From the NCBI RefSeq assembly GCF_918797505.1, contig NC_092800.1, positions 30,122,263 to 30,186,262 on the forward strand: a stretch of DNA of 64,000 nt. The letters are read 5' to 3'. A program made the translations under genes and the position numbers. Position 1 is the first letter of the stretch; the number at the start of each line of letters is the position of its first letter. This DNA is from Bemisia tabaci. Its lineage: Eukaryota > Arthropoda > Insecta > Hemiptera > Aleyrodidae. Under the pieces are notes generated by a model. The model saw only the letters and a list, made by a program, of their open reading frames with translations, had not been told where the DNA came from and searched no databases. Of the stretch, positions 44,950 through 57,262 are shown one piece after another.

Positions 44950-45770
44950 CAGGGCCGGATTAAGGGGGTGGCCGCATGAGCCGCGGCCCATGGCGGCAAG
45001 TCTAAGAGGCGGCAAAAATTTGCAATTTTTTGAAGTGTAGGTACCTATAAAAAAAAATCGGATTTATAAAAACAAAATTACAAACGAGAAAAGGCGACAA
45101 AATCTCTCATTTCCTGAGAGTATGGTAATTTCTAATTTTGCCGTCTTTCAGTGATACAAGTAATAGCACTTTTAATTAGTCGAGTTAAGAGAGAAACCAA
45201 ACATGCAATTTGGCCTGGGACGGCGCGGCGCAGAGAGCAATGATGACGAGGACTTTAGATGAAATGGAGAAGCCCTCGGAGTGACGGTCGGCATGTAACA
45301 CATATGAGCGACTACAAGACTGCAATACTTCAAGCATTGCGTCAAACGCAGTGCGGTCAACAGCGGTTGACGTGAAACGCATAGCGCCTACAAGACTGCA
45401 TGAATACCTCACGCATTGCGCCAAGCACAGTGCGGTCAGCGCGGCGCGGCGGCGGAAGTTAAAATTATTAAAACACATTTATGTTTGTTCTTTCATAATT
45501 TTTTCGTTCATTTCTTATAAATGGAGGGCCTTGTCCACACGGAGATAGGTTTACGGAACTTAACTTTCCCGCGAAGTTCCGTGAACTTTTGCTAGTAGTG
45601 TTGACAGGGCTTTCACAAAAAATGTGCCCAACACGAGTAAACGCGTCTTATGCACCCCTCCCCCTCCGGCACGCTCACTTGATGGTTTTCATTGACGTTT
45701 CGAAACGAATAAAAATGGAGCGGCAAAATACAAGCGGCCCATGGGCGGCAAGTAGGTAAATCCGGCCCTG
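44950..45770. mobile_element. Non-autonomous hAT element, copy 2 (821 bp)
   Basis: CAGGGCCGGATTAAGGGGGT and GTAAATCCGGCCCTG are the same ends as at 29829-30738. The flanks GCGAGGGT and CCGAGGGT (44942-44949, 45771-45778) match in 7 of 8 bases. The array unit CCGAGGGTCC shows the right flank is ancestral. The internal CTGCATGAATACCTCACGCA repeat is present in two units instead of three. Confidence 0.9.
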
Positions 45771-46088
45771 CCGAGGGTTCTTACGGGGTTTTTCCCTCAG
45801 AGGCGCGGGGCTCCGCGATGGGCGCTCATCTACACACGATGAAAACATGTTTTCCAGAAAATTCATGTTTACCAAAGAAAACATGGCAATGTCCGAGGGT
45901 CCTTACGGGGTTTTTCCTTGGGTAGCGCGGAGCTCTAAAAATTTTATTCCAAAAAAATTCAAGTCTACCAAAGAGAACATGGCAATGTCCGAGGGCTCTT
46001 ACGGGGTTTTTCCATCGGTAGCGCGGAGCTCCGCGGTGGGCGCTCATTAACACACGATGAAAAAATGTTTCCCAGAAAATTCATGTTT

Positions 46089-46332
46089 CACTGGAAAAAA
46101 AAACACACTGTATCTAGAGTGCAGACTCTTAAAAACATCGACAAGAAAAAGTACTCTTGATTCAATCAGCATCTAGCTTAAATCAAGAACCAAGCCTCTT
46201 AATTTAATCTGATTTCGTTTTGATTCAAGCAAAAATCCGATTGAATCAAGAGTATTTTTTCTTGTCAATGTTTTCAAGAGTCTGGACTCTGGATCCAATG
46301 TTTTTTTTTTCTTTCTTTTTTTTTTTCCAGTG
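46089..46332. mobile_element. CAC-type fold-back MITE, family A copy 2
   Basis: CACTGGAAAAAAAAACACAC and TTTTTTTTTTTTCCAGTG, with arms GACAAGAAAAAGTACTCTTG/CAAGAGTATTTTTTCTTGTC, match copies 1 and 3. It interrupts an array unit. If the TIR is extended by TT/AA the flanks are GT/GT; with CACTGG ends no TSD is seen. Confidence 0.8.
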
Positions 46333-46430
46333 AAGTTTTCCAAAGAAAACATGGCAATGTCCGAGGGTCCTTACGGGGTTTTTCCATCGGTAGCTGGGAG
46401 CTCTGCGGTGGGCGCTCATTCACACACTCA

Positions 46431-46466
46431 CTCATTCATTTCATTCATTGCATTCATTCATTTATC
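46431..46466. repeat. ATTC-type microsatellite
   Basis: Degenerate CATT/ATTC tetranucleotide repeats (ATTCATTTCATTCATTGC) directly follow the tandem array. Confidence 0.6.
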
Positions 46467-46489
46467 CCGTGTGAATTCATTACACGTCC

Positions 46490-46800
46490 GATAACAAACT
46501 CCGGCGCGGCGGTCGGGGCTGTCGTAAGAACGAGACTCATCTCGCGCGAGTCAATGAATGATTAATGGTCGGGATGCGACTCACTCCCCGAGCCTTTGCT
46601 CCCGCGCCGAGCCGGGCCGAATTTCGTGGCTCGCGGCTTCGGCTCCCGTTTACCGATGCTTTTTTGTCGGCACCCACGGCCAGCCTGGACCGCGGTCTCC
46701 TAAGACGGCATTGACAGATCTGCGTGGAAATTGTCCGTGGTTTTGGTCCTTCCTCGAGGTTATTTTCAAGTTATTTGAGGGGCTTGGAGGACAAGGCGCA
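46490..46800. other. GC-rich patch, no gene recognised
   Basis: It contains CCGGCGCGGCGGTCGGGG and GCTCGCGGCTTCGGCTCCCG, clearly above background. An 81-codon + frame and a 78-codon - frame overlap in it without motif. It is not repeated elsewhere in the window. Confidence 0.35.
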
Positions 46801-49800
46801 TAAGTGCAGTTTTTCAAAAAAATTGAAATGTTGATACTTTCATGTAAAATTAGTGTTAATTCTATGAATTCGCTCTCAAATTTCAATTTTTAAGCATCAA
46901 AAAGTCAGTTTGAATGTTTTTTCACCATGAGGATCCAGCAAAAATTGCACTTAAGCGCTCTGTCCTGCAAGCTCCTAATTTCGTCCATCGCTCTAGGGTG
47001 AAAATGACTGTGAGGGGTGCTCGAGTGTTACGTAACAATCGATTGAAGGGAATTTGTCTTCCTTACGGAGCCCTCAACAGCAAATGAACTGATTATTTTT
47101 CAAATCACTTTTCCGATCAGCCGATCTCTATTTTCGTGGTAAAGAGGCTGATTTTACTTTGTTTTCTCTGTTATAACCAATCATGTCTAATTTCAAAATC
47201 TCTGAAAGAACATATATTTTTTGGAATTCGAAGATTGTCCACAAAACGAATAAAACGGGTTTTCTTCTTCTCCTCGCACTTGCAATTTTGGCGCTTACGT
47301 GATTTGGAAAATAATCGGTTCAACTGGGCAGTGGCAAGGAATTTTTGGGATGGAGCTCAGTTTCTTAGACGCAAAATTTTGTGAAAAACCCATAATAACT
47401 TGTCAAAAAGTTCAAAAAACTCGTTACATTGATGGAAGGCGTAAAAGGCCGTACACTCTCCCGTCTGCCCATAAAAAGGAGAAAGAATGGGGAAAAAATA
47501 AAGTAAAATATAAATCGAGGAAAGAATAAGTAGGGATGTCTATATATTTTTGGCAATTATGAATGACGAAATTGACTAAAACTGCGTATTAGATGCTTTA
47601 AAATTTCAAAATTTCTCCGGGGTCACCCCCAACCCCTTTTTTGACCTGCGGTGTATTCCATACCACTAGCCCCCGTAGCCCCAAAATTCCAGCTGTGACT
47701 TTTCACAACGCCCGAGGAGTGTTCAGCAAATGAATAAACGAACATAAATCACGTGAAAAAAAACAGTTGGCAACAGCGGTGCGAGCCATGACTGTACGAC
47801 ACTCGCGTCATCCGCGGCTACCACATCGATGACAGGGGTTGAAACTGATTTGTCATGCTTGTTCCGTCGATACACGACTGCGGCTCCTCTGCCTCGACGA
47901 CTATTCGTCCTGCCTCCTGTCTTCGTCCACGTCAAAAGACGATGTCCGATCAGGAGACCATCCTTCTTGTCATATCACACAGACTCCAGACTCGGCGCCT
48001 GTTATTCCACTCGATACTTCCCGCGTGACTTTTAAATACGCGATGCGGCGCACAAAGGCCCGAGCCAATAAGAGAGGTCGGACAAAATTTGGAAACTTTA
48101 AACGCTTATAACTCCGTTTTTACAAAACTTTGAGGTTCTAAAAGTGGTTTTATCGGTTTTCGCGTGAAATTTTCTTCTCAAAGCACCTCTTGAAATTTAA
48201 AAAGCGAAGAAAGAGACATCAAAATTTGCAGTTATAGTCAAAAATTTCATGTACGACCTTTCTGATCGACTCAATCCTTTGTGCGACGAAGGAACGTAAC
48301 TTTATTCCAAGGTTGCAAAGTTGACAAAGACAGTTCAATTTTCTTACAAGAGCGTACCTGTGCAATTTTCGTCCAAAATTTTTCTGATTTCTGTGTGAAA
48401 TTAGAAGAAAAACTTCAGAGATCCATATGACCTCAACTTCGGGTCCCATGCTCGAAGTTTTTTTTCTCCGTGAACATTCGCGATTTGGCCATCTATCATC
48501 AGTGACACGTACAGACATCGTTTTTGATGATGGTTGTGTGCATAAACATTCAAGTTGAAGTAAGTTCGCCAAAATCGTAATTTTACATTTTCAGAAAAAA
48601 ATAAGATACCACTGAAATCAGTAAGTTGTTAAACAATTGTTGGGAGCAAGGAGTCACTTGTGCGCCTTCATTTCAGCTGTATGCAACCCGGACAGTCGTT
48701 AGACACGAATAGTTGCATCAAGGCTCTCGCATTAAACATTTGCGCGTCCGTACTCAAAAAGTGCTCCCAGTCTCTCTTGTTTCTCGCTAAGAACAAACAC
48801 GGTCTTTCTTTCATCCTTATTTTGATCAGAGCTGAGCTCACAACTCCGGGTATAAAAGAATTTAGCTTTGAAAAAAAATTTGCGAAAAGTAATCAAAATT
48901 ATAAACCACGGTTTCTGTAAAAAAAACACGATGGATATGATTCATTAATTCCACCTTCCCGAAATGCACTGTCAAAAGAAGTGAAATATTTTTGGACCTC
49001 TTGAAATTGCGTTGAACATTGTGCCATATTGCAGAAATGATTCTATTGGCTATCTTCTTGTGCGCCGATAGTTCAAAATACAGTTCAACTTGGTGCCAAC
49101 GCGAGAGGGAGTTTCAAGTAGGCTGTAAAACTCCCATAAAAGTTGTTAAACGATGCTTGAACCACGACAGGGACAGCAGGAACTGGGGTTGCCGGACGCC
49201 TATGCCCAGGGATGAAAAATGCCATGTTGTCTCATTGGTCATCAAATAATATTGAAAACATACGAGGGAACAAAAGTTGCTGAGTACCGAACAGCTATTG
49301 CTAATAATGCTAAACCGTCTACCAATGGAATTATTACTACTTATACAATTTTTTGTAAATTAATATTGATAGTAAATATTTTGCATTTTTTTAAGATTTT
49401 TAACGAGGTTAGTTGACATTTTTTCTTCATAAATATGAGCCAGATATAGTCGAAGAGTCCTATAACTTAATAGCTTTATGTAATAACTATATAATAACTT
49501 ATGATATATAACTATATAACTTAAATAACTTATTTAAAAGTGAATATTCAAATCTGGGTGAGCTTCATCAGTTGTTATGATCGTGCGAGTTTTTCTTGTT
49601 TGTAAAAGAGCAAGTATTCCTTCAATTTTGTTTACATCTCATGGGTAAAATATCCCTAAATTTTGGTTTTATTTTCATGTTAAAAGTTCTGAGGCACTAG
49701 CCACTTGATTCTCGTTAAATGGAAGGCACAATCGCTTGTAAAGTTTTGAATTTCCATCCTTCATTTGAAAAATTAACCGAACTACCGGATCGTTTCAATA

Positions 49801-50441
49801 CTTCTGATATTTCTGCTTATGCTTCCTGAAAAATCATCCTTATGCATAAACAAAAAAAACAACTTTTTTGTATTGCTTTGAAACCATCACATGTTATAAA
49901 GACAAATATAAACATTAGGATGAGAAAAAGAGTATCAAAAACAAGAAGGAAAGACTATATGCAAAAGGATATACCCACCGATGAAAACGTGCAGTTCTTC
50001 GTATTTTAAAAGTTTTCAAGAACAGAATAACTTTTTATATCATATTTTCCTTCATTCTTCAATCTCATTCATTGCGTCTGGCATGTTTTTGAACCAACGA
50101 CTGGCAACGTTACACCGGTTTGATGTAGTGCGAAATGGGCAAGGAGGGATCGCGCAGGGACACCGGGGTGAATTTATGTCTTTGCCTCTCTCAACATTCC
50201 GGAGGGACAGGACCATAAAACACCCCTCATAATATGACTGATTTAACTTCCTGGTTTTTTGGGGTTACTGGTGCCAAGGACGCGTCACCCATTACTCTGC
50301 ACCGTGTCTGCAGAAAGAACCGTTTTCATGCGACACGATTTTATTTTTAATGTTTTTACAAAATAAGAGGAAAATTTATTGTGAATCAAGCAGAGACAAC
50401 AAACTCTAAAGACCCCGCAAGTCTTACAGTCAAAGCAATAT
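46801..50441. other. About 3.6 kb of intergenic DNA with small repeat relics
   Basis: 48411-48473 is a right-end relic of family E (CAGAGATCCATATGACCT, TTTTTTTTCTCCGTG). 48660-48760 has a diverged unit of the 59.5-60.4 kb array (GCGCCTTCATTT, CACGAATAGTTGCATC). A GC-rich stretch lies at 47760-48070. Remaining frames (up to 117 codons) have no recognisable motif. Confidence 0.45.
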
Positions 50442-50695
50442 TGCCCGAGTTAAGCAGAAAGGAACCAAGCCTCATCAGTTTTTGCCAAATTTTTCATGGG
50501 CAATTTAATTTTTTACGTGTAAACGGTTTTGCGGATTTTTGTGCAAACTTCAGAAAATTGATTGCATACTACAAAGCTAATTCATTTAATTTTTCAAAGA
50601 AATACGCACGAACCTTCTCTCATAAAAAAATGAATTGCCCAGTTGAATTTGGCAAGAGTTGATGTAGCGTGGTTCCTTTCTGCTTAACTCGGTCT
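50442..50695. mobile_element. 4-bp-TSD MITE, family C copy 5
   Basis: CCCGAGTTAAGCAGAAAGGA and the inverted GGTTCCTTTCTGCTTAACTC face each other. GGCAATTTAATTTTTTACG and TGAATTGCCCAGTTGAATTT lie inside. ATAT is duplicated at 50438-50441 and 50696-50699. Confidence 0.83.
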
Positions 50696-50936
50696 ATATG
50701 ATCGAGTGAGGCAAAAGATAATCGGATAGGTCAACGCTATTTACACCTGATGGTGCTCAAAAAAATAAAATAAAATTTGCCTAAAGATAACGGATGAATG
50801 TCGGAGCTAGTACCTTACTAGAGCAGTTTTTGCAAATTAGATTAGGATTACTAGAACAATTCTTTGGTCATGGGTGATGCATTATTTTAGGCAAATCTGA
50901 GGTTGAATTTTGGAAGTAACGTTTACACAGCAGGGA

Positions 50937-51069
50937 AAATTTGTCACTTCTCTGATGTGAGGGCGTATTTGTATTTTCTCAAGAGCCCCAAAAAGCATAG
51001 ATTTACACGAAGAACAGGGCTCACGTAAAAAATGAGATACGCTCTGACGTCAGGGGAGCGAAAAATTAT
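50937..51069. mobile_element. Short fold-back element, family Y copy 2
   Basis: TCACTTCTCTGATGTGAGGG faces the inverted ACGCTCTGACGTCAGGGGAG, with GCTCACGTAAAAAATGAG-type sequence inside. It is the reverse-oriented relative of 43981-44110. Confidence 0.6.
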
Positions 51070-54000
51070 AGTGTGACATGTCTTAACTATGTCATCTCTG
51101 AAATGAAGTATACACTTTGGTAATTTTTGCTCCAGGTAAAGTAAAATGAAAAGTTCTATACGGACTTAAAAAGGTAATGGTGACAGGGAGAGTGTGTTGA
51201 GGGAATGTTTCAGAAAACAAAACCGAGACAAGTAGGAGGAGAACATTTGTGCATGAACTTGTCCAGCCCTAAAGACAAACAGGAGAAAGGTTAATTTTAT
51301 TAAAATTATTTCTCAGTTCTCACTCGTCACAACCTGTCAACAAACAATTTACTAATGAAATTAAGACTGGCCTCCCCCTTTTTGAGACAGGGCTGCCAAC
51401 GTTAGATTGCACTCCACGTGATAACCGTGTTTTTTTCACGAGATATTTACATTTCTTCTCTCGTCAAATACATTTCAAGTATCCATCCATTTTACATGAC
51501 TGCTAAATGACCTACTCCATGAGCGAGTTTCGTACCAATCTGCGAAAAGAACCAATGAACAAACCAAAATAAGTGTATCGAAATACACCAGTATAAGCCA
51601 TTTTGTTTAGATTAGAGCCATATTTTTGAATTAGGACATCCATCAACGATTAGATTCGAATTCAGGATTAAGACATTACTATCATTCAAAACTTTTCCAC
51701 GATCGACTCCACAAAGATGTTTGAAATATTGTATTAGATGCAATCATTGCTTAGCCCTATTTTGATTTTTAATTCTGAGAAGTTTAAAAAAGTAACGTGT
51801 CCTGAGTCCTCAGCTAAGAAAAATTTTACCGTTAACGGACATGAATTGGTTGAGGATTATTATCCAAGTTTTTTCAGTTTAATCCAAGTTTTTTTTTAAA
51901 TAAATGGGTCGTATTTGATAGTAGTTCCGGGTATTGTTTGGTTCAAAACAATGGAGCATAACCTCAAACAAATTTTTTGGATTCAAGTTAGAAAAGCTGA
52001 AAATGAGAAAATTCCTAACAATTTCACTTTTCATTGTCATTCGGAACTCAAAATAATAAATGATCTACCACAAAAGACCCGTTCCCTCAGATTCCTAAAT
52101 TGACTTTTGAGGCTATGTTCACGTGTTGAACAAATCAATATCGATACGATATCATCTGTTTGATGTATTGAATACGATCTATATTTTTTATTTTTTTATG
52201 TATATTTTTTTTTACATTTTTTTTAAATATTTTCTTTCATTCTTTCATTTCACGTATTTTGCGAAGAGCAGCGAGGAGATGCGAGCCTCGATCGAATTTT
52301 CTCCATACTCTATTTTCATCCCTCAATATTCTTTTTGTTAAGGCTGCCCTCGACACCCAGCCGCGACTTGTATATTCCCGAGGATTTATTCAATTTCGAT
52401 AAATATTTAATCAGAGCGAATGTGAAATTCCGAAACAACTCGGAGGCAATATTTCACCCCCTATCAGCTGGTTCCTCTCACGCGCACCCGCCCGGGGAGG
52501 GTGAGCGGAAAACCCCAGCCCCTTGGCCCGGAAAAAGGAAGTTGGTGGAAACGCGGCCTTCGCGACGGGGGAGGGGCCCGCGAGAAGGGGCGCAGGGAAA
52601 ACTTTTTAATAAAATTTGTGTAAAAACTCGGTCGGGACGAGAGGAGCGCGACCTATCACCAATCGATTCCCACTTGAAACTGACTCGCTGCCTGTCAAGG
52701 GAAATATGACAACGTCGAAGCGTTTTATTAATACGAATATAACCGGTGGATGCAAGGAGAAGAGAGTGACTCGCGGTGTCTACGCATGGGCCAAATCGTG
52801 CGGGAAATTGAACCGATTATGTTCCAAACCACGTAAGCGCCAAAATCGAATCGGTAAGTTACAAAAGTGCTCAGCGCCGGATATGAAAACGCGAAAAAAA
52901 CTGTAGAAACTGTAAGGACCAACCCGTTTTAAATTGCGGATCGACTAATAATGTGATTAATCAATTCATCGCTTTAATATTTTTTTATTTTAGAGCTCTG
53001 AGATTTAGAAGGGATCAATTAAAACGGTTTTTACCATTTTTCATGAATTCTTATTTTTGACGCTTAAGCCCTTTTGTAACTGACCGATTCAATTGCGAAT
53101 GCGAGAAAAACAAGAAAACCCGTTTTATTCGCTTTGTTGGCAGCTGGCTTGTTAGTTCTGTGAATTGCATTAGCACACATCGACATAGTGACGGTTTGAT
53201 TGTTAATGGCCTCTAAGAGCACATTTTCGGCTCAAAAACGCCTTCGTTTTGCCATGATACCTTACGCTTTGACGTGAAGTTAGTTTAGTTGCCTGTTCAA
53301 CCCGAACCCAACACAGGCCACAGATTTTACTTCACTCTCAAACGAGGGTGTTCTTTGCTACCATGCATTGAAGTTTGGAGTATGGAGAGAATATGTCTAT
53401 TCAAATTGGAAGCAAAATTCTTGCCTGCGACATATATCTACTACGCTTTAGCGTGAATCAAGCCAGTTTAACCCGAGTGAAAAATATTGAAAGTGTGACA
53501 CTATGCGATACCTCTGTTCCCCTTGGCATTCAAAAATTATATGGTGTTCGGAGAATGTTGTCACTCCCTTTCTGACGTGGAAAATGATGCAATTTCAATC
53601 CTATCTCGACAACGCCACCAGACGTTGGGAACTTTATTATTACAAAAATAACGGAAGGCTGCAGTCGAAATATCGAGGGGGCGGTGAAAAAAAGTAAATA
53701 TGCTTGATATCATAAATTACTCCGTATGAGTTGAGGGCATATATTACACAGGTGACGTAAGTGACTGTGCTGAGAATACCTCAACCATGCGGAGGTCTTT
53801 CGCAATTTTCCTTCCGTCTCCTCTCTAAAAGTTTACTTAAGTTTAGTTCTAAGGATTGGTAAAACTTTCAGGCCCTGTTTGGATCGTAGATTAAGACCTG
53901 GAGCCTCTTTAGTCAAAATTTATATGGAGAAAAATCAAAAGATGTCTTTTTTTAAATATTTTATATTTATGTGTTTTACTTTCAAACGTAATACAGAATG

Positions 54001-54553
54001 TAAGGTCGAACGCAAAGGTTTTTAATCACATAACGACCTTTTTAGTTTTCATAACACACTTGTCATTTGTGACAAATTTGTTGAATCTCAAAGAGTACTG
54101 AAGACCTCATAGAGCTTGGTTTCAGATAGTTAATATTCATTCACTTAAGATTGAGATATTCACTTTAGTGGTTGGAAAGGTGGTCCAAAGTGTCGTATCA
54201 CAAGGATTCCGAAATAAACGAAAACCTTTGCGCCTTCATTTTTCAGATATGCAACAAGGATAGTCACCGAAAATGAATACTTTCACCAAAGCGTCAGAAT
54301 TTACATCTACGAATTCATCAGCAAATATTTGTAGAGTGAGGTATTTCTTGCAAAAGCGACGTATGAGCTTTCCAGTGCTGCTGAAATTATGCAACTGCCA
54401 GTACTAATAGCAGCAAATTAAACACAAATGTAAATAAAATGAATCTATAAATTATGCTTGTGGAAAGATGAGTATAAGTACGGTGAATTTTGGGGGTAAA
54501 CATCTGCAGTATAGAATTTTCATATCGTTCAGTTACCGATAAATCACAAATGA
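51070..54553. other. About 3.5 kb of intergenic DNA, GC-rich patch at 52480-52870
   Basis: The patch (CGCGCACCCGCCCGGGG) carries motif-free frames of 124 and 96 codons on the + strand. At 54235-54300 a diverged unit of the 59.5-60.4 kb array is seen (TTTGCGCCTTCATTTTTCAG). T-rich sequence at 52180-52250 is low-complexity. No gene is supported. Confidence 0.4.
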
Positions 54554-54625
54554 ACATATTTATGCTAAAAGGAACTATGTTACACGCAATTCCTTTGCAC
54601 ATAGTTCCTTTTAGCATAAATATGT
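54554..54625. repeat. Perfect 27-bp hairpin with 18-base loop, family P
   Basis: The arms ACATATTTATGCTAAAAGGA.. and ..TCCTTTTAGCATAAATATGT pair with no mismatch over 27 bases across an 18-base loop. The size and shape resemble a small-RNA precursor, but related fold-backs exist nearby, so a minimal MITE is more likely. Confidence 0.8.
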
Positions 54626-54708
54626 CAAATGAAGCACACAAGGGTTTCTTCCACATGGTTCGGGGAGAGAAATTTAGACGTCTCATTCACAAGACACTAC
54701 TGACAAAA

Positions 54709-54832
54709 TGGACGTATTTTTGCCAAACTGAACTATGTGCACCAAGACATGAGCCCTGAGACCAATATGAATACACGCATTACGGGCTCACGTCATAATG
54801 CACATAGTTCCGTTTGGCAGAAATACGTCCAA
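54709..54832. repeat. Fold-back repeat, family P
   Basis: GGACGTATTTTTGCCAAACT faces the inverted AGTTCCGTTTGGCAGAAATA ending CGTCC. GAACTATGTGCA/TGCACATAGTTC and GAGCCCTGAG/ACGGGCTCACG lie inside. It starts 83 bases after the perfect hairpin. Confidence 0.75.
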
Positions 54833-55303
54833 ATGTCGCACCTGAAGCAATCCGTGTGACGTATTTACAAATTCCCCCAAGATGATCTCCCCCTCGGAAA
54901 GTCAAATGAGGTAACATACGCGACACCACTATTTACTAAACAGCGGTGTGAAAATAGGGGAATCGGAGAAAAAAGCACTGCATTGAGTGCAGAGACTGTA
55001 GAGTGTGATCCATCAAAAAATCCGTCTCAACTATCAACGTCGAAAGACGAATGAGCGAGCGATACCTTCGAGTGTCGGATTGTCTGGTGCCCTCCTCTCG
55101 TCTGTATTTGACGTCTATATTTTGTCTCCTGGCGGTTCCTCCTTAGGCCGCACTGTGGTTACAACTCGAATTCAGCTGGACAAATGATGCGCCACCGATT
55201 TTCTAGACCTAAAATACATTTTTAAAACATCAAAATTTCATCTAGGGAAAAAACATTCGGTTTGAGAGGAACATTAAAGCTTTTGATCCAAGTTACTGAA
55301 ATT
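54833..55303. other. Intergenic DNA, no feature seen
   Basis: Short motif-free frames only. No repeats were recognised. Confidence 0.4.
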
Positions 55304-55712
55304 TGGTAAAATAACTGAAAAAATAATCAAGCTACAAGCCAAAAATAATTGAAACAAATAATATTTCTAACTACATAGAGATGAGAAGTAATAATAAACT
55401 TACGGGAAACAAAACAAACGTTTCAACCGCCAACAAACTATGATCCTCTTCAATGCAAGAAGTGGAAACATTTTACAAAAACAAATTTACAAAATACATA
55501 AAAAACTACAAAACTATTGGCAAACTAAGTAAAGCAAAAATACAAATCTATTGCAACTACATCTTTGAAAAAAAATCAAAATAAGGCAAAATTCAAGAGG
55601 AAAGAAGAGTGATAACAGTGATAAGAAGGAAGCAAGTCTATGTAGTTTGAAATATTATTTGTTTAATTTATTTTTGGCATGTAGCTCGATTATTTTTCCA
55701 ATCATTTTACCA
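55304..55712. mobile_element. Long-TIR element, family I copy 2
   Basis: GGTAAAATAACTGAAAAAAT with AATCAAGCTACAAGCC faces the inverted GGCATGTAGCTCGATTATTT with AATCATTTTACC. ACAAATAATATTTC/GAAATATTATTTGT also pairs. The interior shares AAACAAAACAAACGTTTC and GAAACATTTTACAAAAAC with 7366-7930. It is non-coding. Confidence 0.7.
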
Positions 55713-56730
55713 TGTTCTATGAAACTTAGCCAGCATTTGGCATTAATATGTATGTAATGAAATTTCTGGTCGTTGAACTCCAACTTATTCAGGCGATCGT
55801 GGATGGACCTGGATGGAACCCTAGTGCGCCGCCCTTTCATCCCCTTCCCTCCGGACGAGAAAAAGCCAGACAAATTTTGCACCTTTTTTCATTGTTACAC
55901 ACGTGAAATTCCGTCAACGGTCAGGATTGATAGAGATACACCGTCATCGGAGAATCGGCGTCTGGCTTTTGTTCAGGAATTGGGTCATCTCTCACGATGT
56001 TTGCTTTCCGCTTCTGCATGCTGTTCTACAAGAGTATTTCTTTGGGTTTTTTGTGCTACTAAAAGTAGGTTGGCACCATAATTGGGTGATCAGTTCCCCT
56101 TTTACCTTCTTTAGTTCCTTCCTCTTCCAACCTACACTGGTACAAGTAAAAATATTTCGTCTCCATTGAAGTTGAACTTTAGTTCATCTAGACCCTATGC
56201 TGTTTGGTTAAATATGACCGTATTTTCATTATTTTGATTCAACTGACTCTGAATTATTTCATTAGTCTCTGAATGATTGTCACTGCATCTAAATCACACT
56301 GATTCGTCGTTTTTCCTCGCGAAAAATCGTAACTAAATTCCAATGTTGCCAAATTTCCCCTCGCAAATTTCATTTTTACCAAGAGGATTCTGGGAATTTC
56401 GAACTTGAAATTCGACTGATATTCCTTCGATCTTATGCCAAAATCTGAAAATTTTTGGACGAAAATTAAACAAGTACATTCTTGAAAAAATTTGATTCCT
56501 CGAGTTAATCTTGCAACTTTGGAATAGAGTTACGCCCCATCGTCCAGGAAACGTAGCCTCACGTACAAATTCTGGGTGAGTTAACTGTGTTACCTCATTA
56601 CAAATTAGGTACTGACCGGTCATTAATCAGTTAAGGACTCATTAAACACTGCAAGAAACACTTGGACGCATTTGACCACCATCGCGCAAAGTGCGCAAAT
56701 CAGAACAATGTTATGTGTTTGTTTACATTT
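55713..56730. other. Intergenic DNA with a diverged fold-back
   Basis: About 56320-56545 has loosely inverted ends (CGTAACTAAATTCCAATGTT and GCAACTTTGGAATAGAGTTA). Related pieces are near 2655 and 48293. A 102-codon + frame at 55773-56081 has no domain I recognise. Confidence 0.4.
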
Positions 56731-56950
56731 CACTGAAAAAGAAAATATCGCCATCCCAACTATACTCCTGGCTGATTTTGGCGCCAGATATAAGAGCAGT
56801 TGCACTAGCTAGAGGCATGGTCAATGTAGGTAAGACTAGACTCGGCAGACTCAACCGTACCTACCTCTGACTGGTGCAACCACTCTTATATCTGGCGCCA
56901 AATTCAGCCAGGAGTATGGTTGGGATTGCGATACTTTTTTTTTCCTTGTG
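56731..56950. mobile_element. CAC-type fold-back MITE, family O copy 1
   Basis: CACTGAAAAAGAAAATATCG with ATCCCAACTATACTCCTGGC faces the inverted AGGAGTATGGTTGGGATTGC. TTGGCGCCAGATATAAGAG/CTCTTATATCTGGCGCCAA is perfect. It ends TTTCCTTGTG. No 2-bp TSD was seen with these limits. Confidence 0.78.
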
Positions 56951-57036
56951 AACCATGATGTAGCCACTAAAATAGCCCATTAATGACAAAATAACAGTTT
57001 TCTAATCGATGACCTTCAAAGAGCTTCCAAGGATCA

Positions 57037-57262
57037 CACTGGAAAAGAAAACACATTGGATATAGAGTCTAGATTCTTGAAACATCGACAAGAAAAAATA
57101 CTCTTGATTCAATCAGAATCTAGCTTAAATCAAGAACCAAGCCTCTTAATTTGGGCTGATTTCGTTTTGACGCAAGCAAAAATCCGATTGAATCAAGAGT
57201 ATTTTTTCTTGTCAATGTTTTCAAGAGTCTGGACTCTAGATCCAATGTGTTTTTTTCCAGTG
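57037..57262. mobile_element. CAC-type fold-back MITE, family A copy 3
   Basis: CACTGGAAAAGAAAACACAT and ATGTGTTTTTTTCCAGTG, with the ACTCTTGATTCAATC arm blocks. CA is duplicated at 57035-57036 and 57263-57264. Same structure as 4759-4983. Confidence 0.82.

Larger units (their letters stand above)
44908..46430. repeat. Tandem array broken up by two transposons
   Basis: At least four units share CATGTTTACCAAAGAAAACA, TGGCAATGTCCGAGGGTCCT, TACGGGGTTTTTCC and GCGCGGAGCTCCGCGG-type blocks. In order they also share GGGCGCTCAT and ACACACGATGAAAA. Starts are near 44908, 45866, 45960 and 46333. A hAT element (44950-45770) splits the first unit and a CAC-type MITE (46089-46332) splits the third. Confidence 0.8.

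Noticed and set aside
52335..52906. Overlapping 124- and 96-codon + frames in a GC-rich patch
   Set aside because: Arg/Lys/Pro/Gly-rich composition mirrors local GC content, and no motif or splice pair was found.
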